A stretch of 7,710 bases of DNA from Actinomycetes bacterium (GTDB lineage Bacteria > Actinomycetota > Acidimicrobiia > Acidimicrobiales > Palsa-688). The notes under the pieces are model-generated. The model did no database searches. It was not told the DNA's origin and was given only the letters and a program-made list of their open reading frames with translations. Position numbers and translations under genes: made by a program. Shown here piece by piece: positions 6,088 through 7,710 of the stretch. The stretch covers positions 1 through 7,710 of the forward strand of contig JAJZYO010000082.1 of the NCBI GenBank assembly GCA_021798075.1, read 5' to 3'. Numbering within the stretch: position 1 is the stretch's first letter; every line of letters starts with the position of its first letter.

Positions 6088-6157
6088 TGTACAAAAAACG
6101 GGCACATGTCAATCTGAAAACGGCACATCCATGCGTATTTGGTCCGAAAGCGGCCAT
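6088..6157. mobile_element. Possible remnant of an IS end with three related repeats
   Basis: Three related motifs lie in one orientation: AAAACGGGCACAT (6095-6107), AAAACGGCACAT (6117-6128) and the looser GAAAGCGGCCAT (6146-6157). The first is preceded by TGTACA (6088-6093). The stretch is visibly more A/T-rich than the coding DNA around it. Several short repeats behind a TGT terminus resemble the ends of IS21-family elements, and the position coincides with the break in gene order after ruvB. No transposase fragment, opposite end or target duplication is visible, so this is tentative. I see no gene in 6025-6298. Confidence 0.25.
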
Positions 6158-6248
6158 GTTGGTGAACCATGTGGCATTCGCAGACGCAGATCACTGAGAT
6201 TCTTGCGCGCGCCCAGCCCGGCGGTACCGACCGCGCCGGTGGTACGAG

Positions 6249-6283
6249 CCGCACCGGCCGCCACTACAGGACGGCCGGTGCGG
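6249..6283. terminator. Strong hairpin between convergent ruvB and the GH53 gene
   Basis: CCGCACCGGCCG (6249-6260) and CGGCCGGTGCGG (6272-6283) are perfect inverted repeats around an 11-base loop. The hairpin begins 15 bases after the GH53 stop codon as read on the - strand and could also stop transcripts arriving from ruvB. There is no U-tract on either side, which is common for putative terminators in high-GC actinobacteria. Confidence 0.6.
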
Positions 6284-6298
6284 TCCTTGCCGTCGGGG

Positions 6299-7710
6299 TC
6301 AGGGGGTCACACAGGGTACTTGGTACGGGTCGTAGCTGGCGCAAGTGCTGACAGGGTTTTGGAATATCGCCACCGACGGGAGCGCGCGGCCCTGGAAGTC
6401 GAAGAGGGTCATGTTGTCGTCCGGGGTCCCGGCAGGGCTTGCGTTGGGCGCCCAGTTGACGCCTGGGATCCACTCGGGTTCCCACCACAAGACGCCGGCA
6501 CCCAAGCCGTTGGGCGCCGCCGCGAGTATTGACATCTCGTCGTTGACGAACGAGATCTGGCCGCCTGGGCTCGCCGGGTAGCCGTCTATCAGCTGGCTTG
6601 ATTGCCAGGTGTCGTTGCCGAGGGCGTCGCCGTTGGCAAGGGTCCAGGCGTACTCGGTTTCTGCGAGGACGATCGGTTTGCCGACCGTCGTGGCGAGGTT
6701 GTCCACGGTCGCGCGCATCCCCGAAAGCGAGCCCTGGTAGAGCGGGTAGTAGGAAAGCGCGACGATGTCGAAGGGCACGCCGTACTTTTGGAGCTGCTGG
6801 TAAAAGTACTGCGACTTCTCTGTGTCGTTGGCACCATAGGGCGTTTCACCGCCACCTAGGTCAGTATGAATGGCGACCAGGAGCCTGTGCCCAGGCGGGT
6901 TGCCGGCTTGGGCGCCTGCGATGCCCGCCTTCAGGAGTTGGGTGAAGTTGCCCCAGCCGGTCGCGGAAGTGTTGCCAGTCCAGTCGAGGTAGCCCCCCTG
7001 GCCGGGCGTGCCGGTGCAGCCGAAGTTCGGCCAGTCGCCCGCCGGCGCCTTGTCGTAGGACCAGAGCATCCCGTTCGTCACCTCGTTGCCGACCGAGACT
7101 ATGTCGACGGGCGTTCCCTGGGCCGCGAAGGCAGAAACCACCTGTTGCGTGTAGGACTCGACCTTTTGGGTTAGGGCCGGGAAGGTGTCCGGCCAACCCG
7201 CCGGGATGCACTGCTTGCCCGGGTCGGCCCAGAAGTCCGAGTACATGATGTCGAGGTAGAGCTTCAGCCCCGCTCGTTTCACCGTACGTGCCAGTGCGAG
7301 GTCCGTCTGGAGGCTGCTGTAGCCGGAAGGGGGGTTGACCCAAAGGCGAAGGCGCACAACGTTGGCACCGTGGTTGGCGAGAATATCAATCGGGTTGGCC
7401 GTCACGCCGTTATCGCTGAAGGTGTTGCCGGCGGCAAGTTCCTGGGCGGTGAAGGACATGTCAGCGCCGAGCATCATGTGGGCGGCGGCGGGATCGGGCC
7501 CGAAAAGCCTGAACTCACCGACGCAAACAGGTGCGGCCCCGCTGTCCCAGATCGTGAGCTGTGCGTAGCGGACAGGGACCGTGGCGCCCGAGTTGGCGTA
7601 CCCCTGCCCCCCAAAGCCGTTGCCCCCAAAGCCGTTGCCCCCAAAGCCGTTGCCCCCAAAGCCGTTGTCGCGGCCGGGGAAACCGTGCCCACGGGGCCCG
7701 GCACCAGAAA
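6299..7710 (-). CDS. GH53 endo-beta-1,4-galactanase, 5' end beyond the window
   Basis: The product should hydrolyse beta-1,4-galactan, as in pectin-derived type I arabinogalactan, probably outside the cell. Numbering from the methionine at 7477, the GH53 barrel spans about 2-375. It has VRLRLWVNP (41-49), the acid/base E132 in VSVGNEVTNGMLW, IHTDLGG (203-209), the nucleophile E273 in LAETEYAW, the loop ANGDALGN (281-288) and WWEPEWIPG (331-339). Two cysteines (379, 389) close the short tail. The frame does not begin at 7477: it stays open to 7710. The extra sequence encodes, before the barrel, VRYAQLTIWDSG and VGEFRLFG, which resemble the last strands of an F5/8 type C (discoidin/CBM32-like) domain. 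Before these come four GNGFG pentapeptide-type repeats and more Gly-rich sequence. The enzyme is therefore probably modular, and any signal peptide lies outside the window. The GH53 call is firm; the discoidin reading is a short-motif inference. Confidence 0.92.
   Translation of the reverse strand, partial: SGAGPRGHGFPGRDNGFGGNGFGGNGFGGNGFGGQGYANSGATVPVRYAQLTIWDSGAAPVCVGEFRLFGPDPAAAHMMLGADMSFTAQELAAGNTFSDNGVTANPIDILANHGANVVRLRLWVNPPSGYSSLQTDLALARTVKRAGLKLYLDIMYSDFWADPGKQCIPAGWPDTFPALTQKVESYTQQVVSAFAAQGTPVDIVSVGNEVTNGMLWSYDKAPAGDWPNFGCTGTPGQGGYLDWTGNTSATGWGNFTQLLKAGIAGAQAGNPPGHRLLVAIHTDLGGGETPYGANDTEKSQYFYQQLQKYGVPFDIVALSYYPLYQGSLSGMRATVDNLATTVGKPIVLAETEYAWTLANGDALGNDTWQSSQLIDGYPASPGGQISFVNDEMSILAAAPNGLGAGVLWWEPEWIPGVNWAPNASPAGTPDDNMTLFDFQGRALPSVAIFQNPVSTCASYDPYQVPCVTP
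7613..7667. repeat. 15-bp tandem repeat encoding GGNGF
   Basis: AAAGCCGTTGCCCCC occurs three times without a mismatch (7613-7627, 7628-7642, 7643-7657). A fourth copy keeps its first ten bases plus one (AAAGCCGTTG, 7658-7667) before diverging. Because 15 is a multiple of three, the frame of the GH53 gene on the - strand is kept and each unit encodes Gly-Gly-Asn-Gly-Phe. It lies in the N-terminal extension, just before the discoidin-like strands, and looks like a flexible linker or loop that can change in copy number. Confidence 0.85.

Noticed and set aside
6131..6532. + strand ORFs over the start of the GH53 gene region
   Set aside because: They are antisense to a well-supported GH53 coding frame or lie in the A/T-rich gap, and show no known motif.

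Overview
This is a GC-rich, actinobacterial-type window. The block pdxS, pdxT, yebC, ruvC, ruvA, ruvB lies on the + strand in the order usual for high-GC Gram-positive bacteria. The LexA-type operator (GAAC-N4-GTTC), GTG starts and likely leaderless promoters fit the same group. A deep-branching actinobacterium such as Acidimicrobiia is my guess; nothing here fixes the taxon.

Layout. Bases 1-183 hold a possible tail of an upstream gene and a candidate promoter. Bases 184-921 encode a two-helix membrane protein that looks like an HtpX/M48 protease whose zinc-binding residues have been lost. Next come pdxS (1019-1936) and pdxT (2269-2946), the lyase and glutaminase subunits of PLP synthase. They are separated by four perfect copies of a 75-bp GC-rich repeat (1936-2229, last copy shortened). 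Each unit can fold into two hairpins with the same 7-nt loop, and the first three end in a full Shine-Dalgarno octamer with no start codon behind it. yebC (2930-3685) overlaps the end of pdxT. The Holliday-junction genes ruvC, ruvA and ruvB (3735-6024) follow, joined by 4-base GTGA overlaps. A perfect SOS box (3726-3743) covers the ruvC start codon and abuts an extended -10 element, which points to LexA control of a leaderless ruvCAB transcript.

After ruvB the usual actinobacterial neighbours (yajC, secD, secF) are absent. A 274-bp gap carries three related short repeats that may be the worn end of an insertion sequence, and a strong 12-bp hairpin. Convergent to ruvB lies a GH53 endo-beta-1,4-galactanase gene (6299 to beyond 7710, - strand). 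Its frame stays open past the first methionine and adds a discoidin-like segment and a GGNGF pentapeptide repeat, so its 5' end is outside the window.

Together the window shows a conserved cofactor and DNA-repair core, a decayed membrane protease homologue upstream, and an accessory plant-polysaccharide gene downstream of a synteny break. I see no defence system, CRISPR array, tRNA or rRNA. The least ordinary items are the 75-bp repeat array, the operator over the ruvC start codon and the pseudo-protease.
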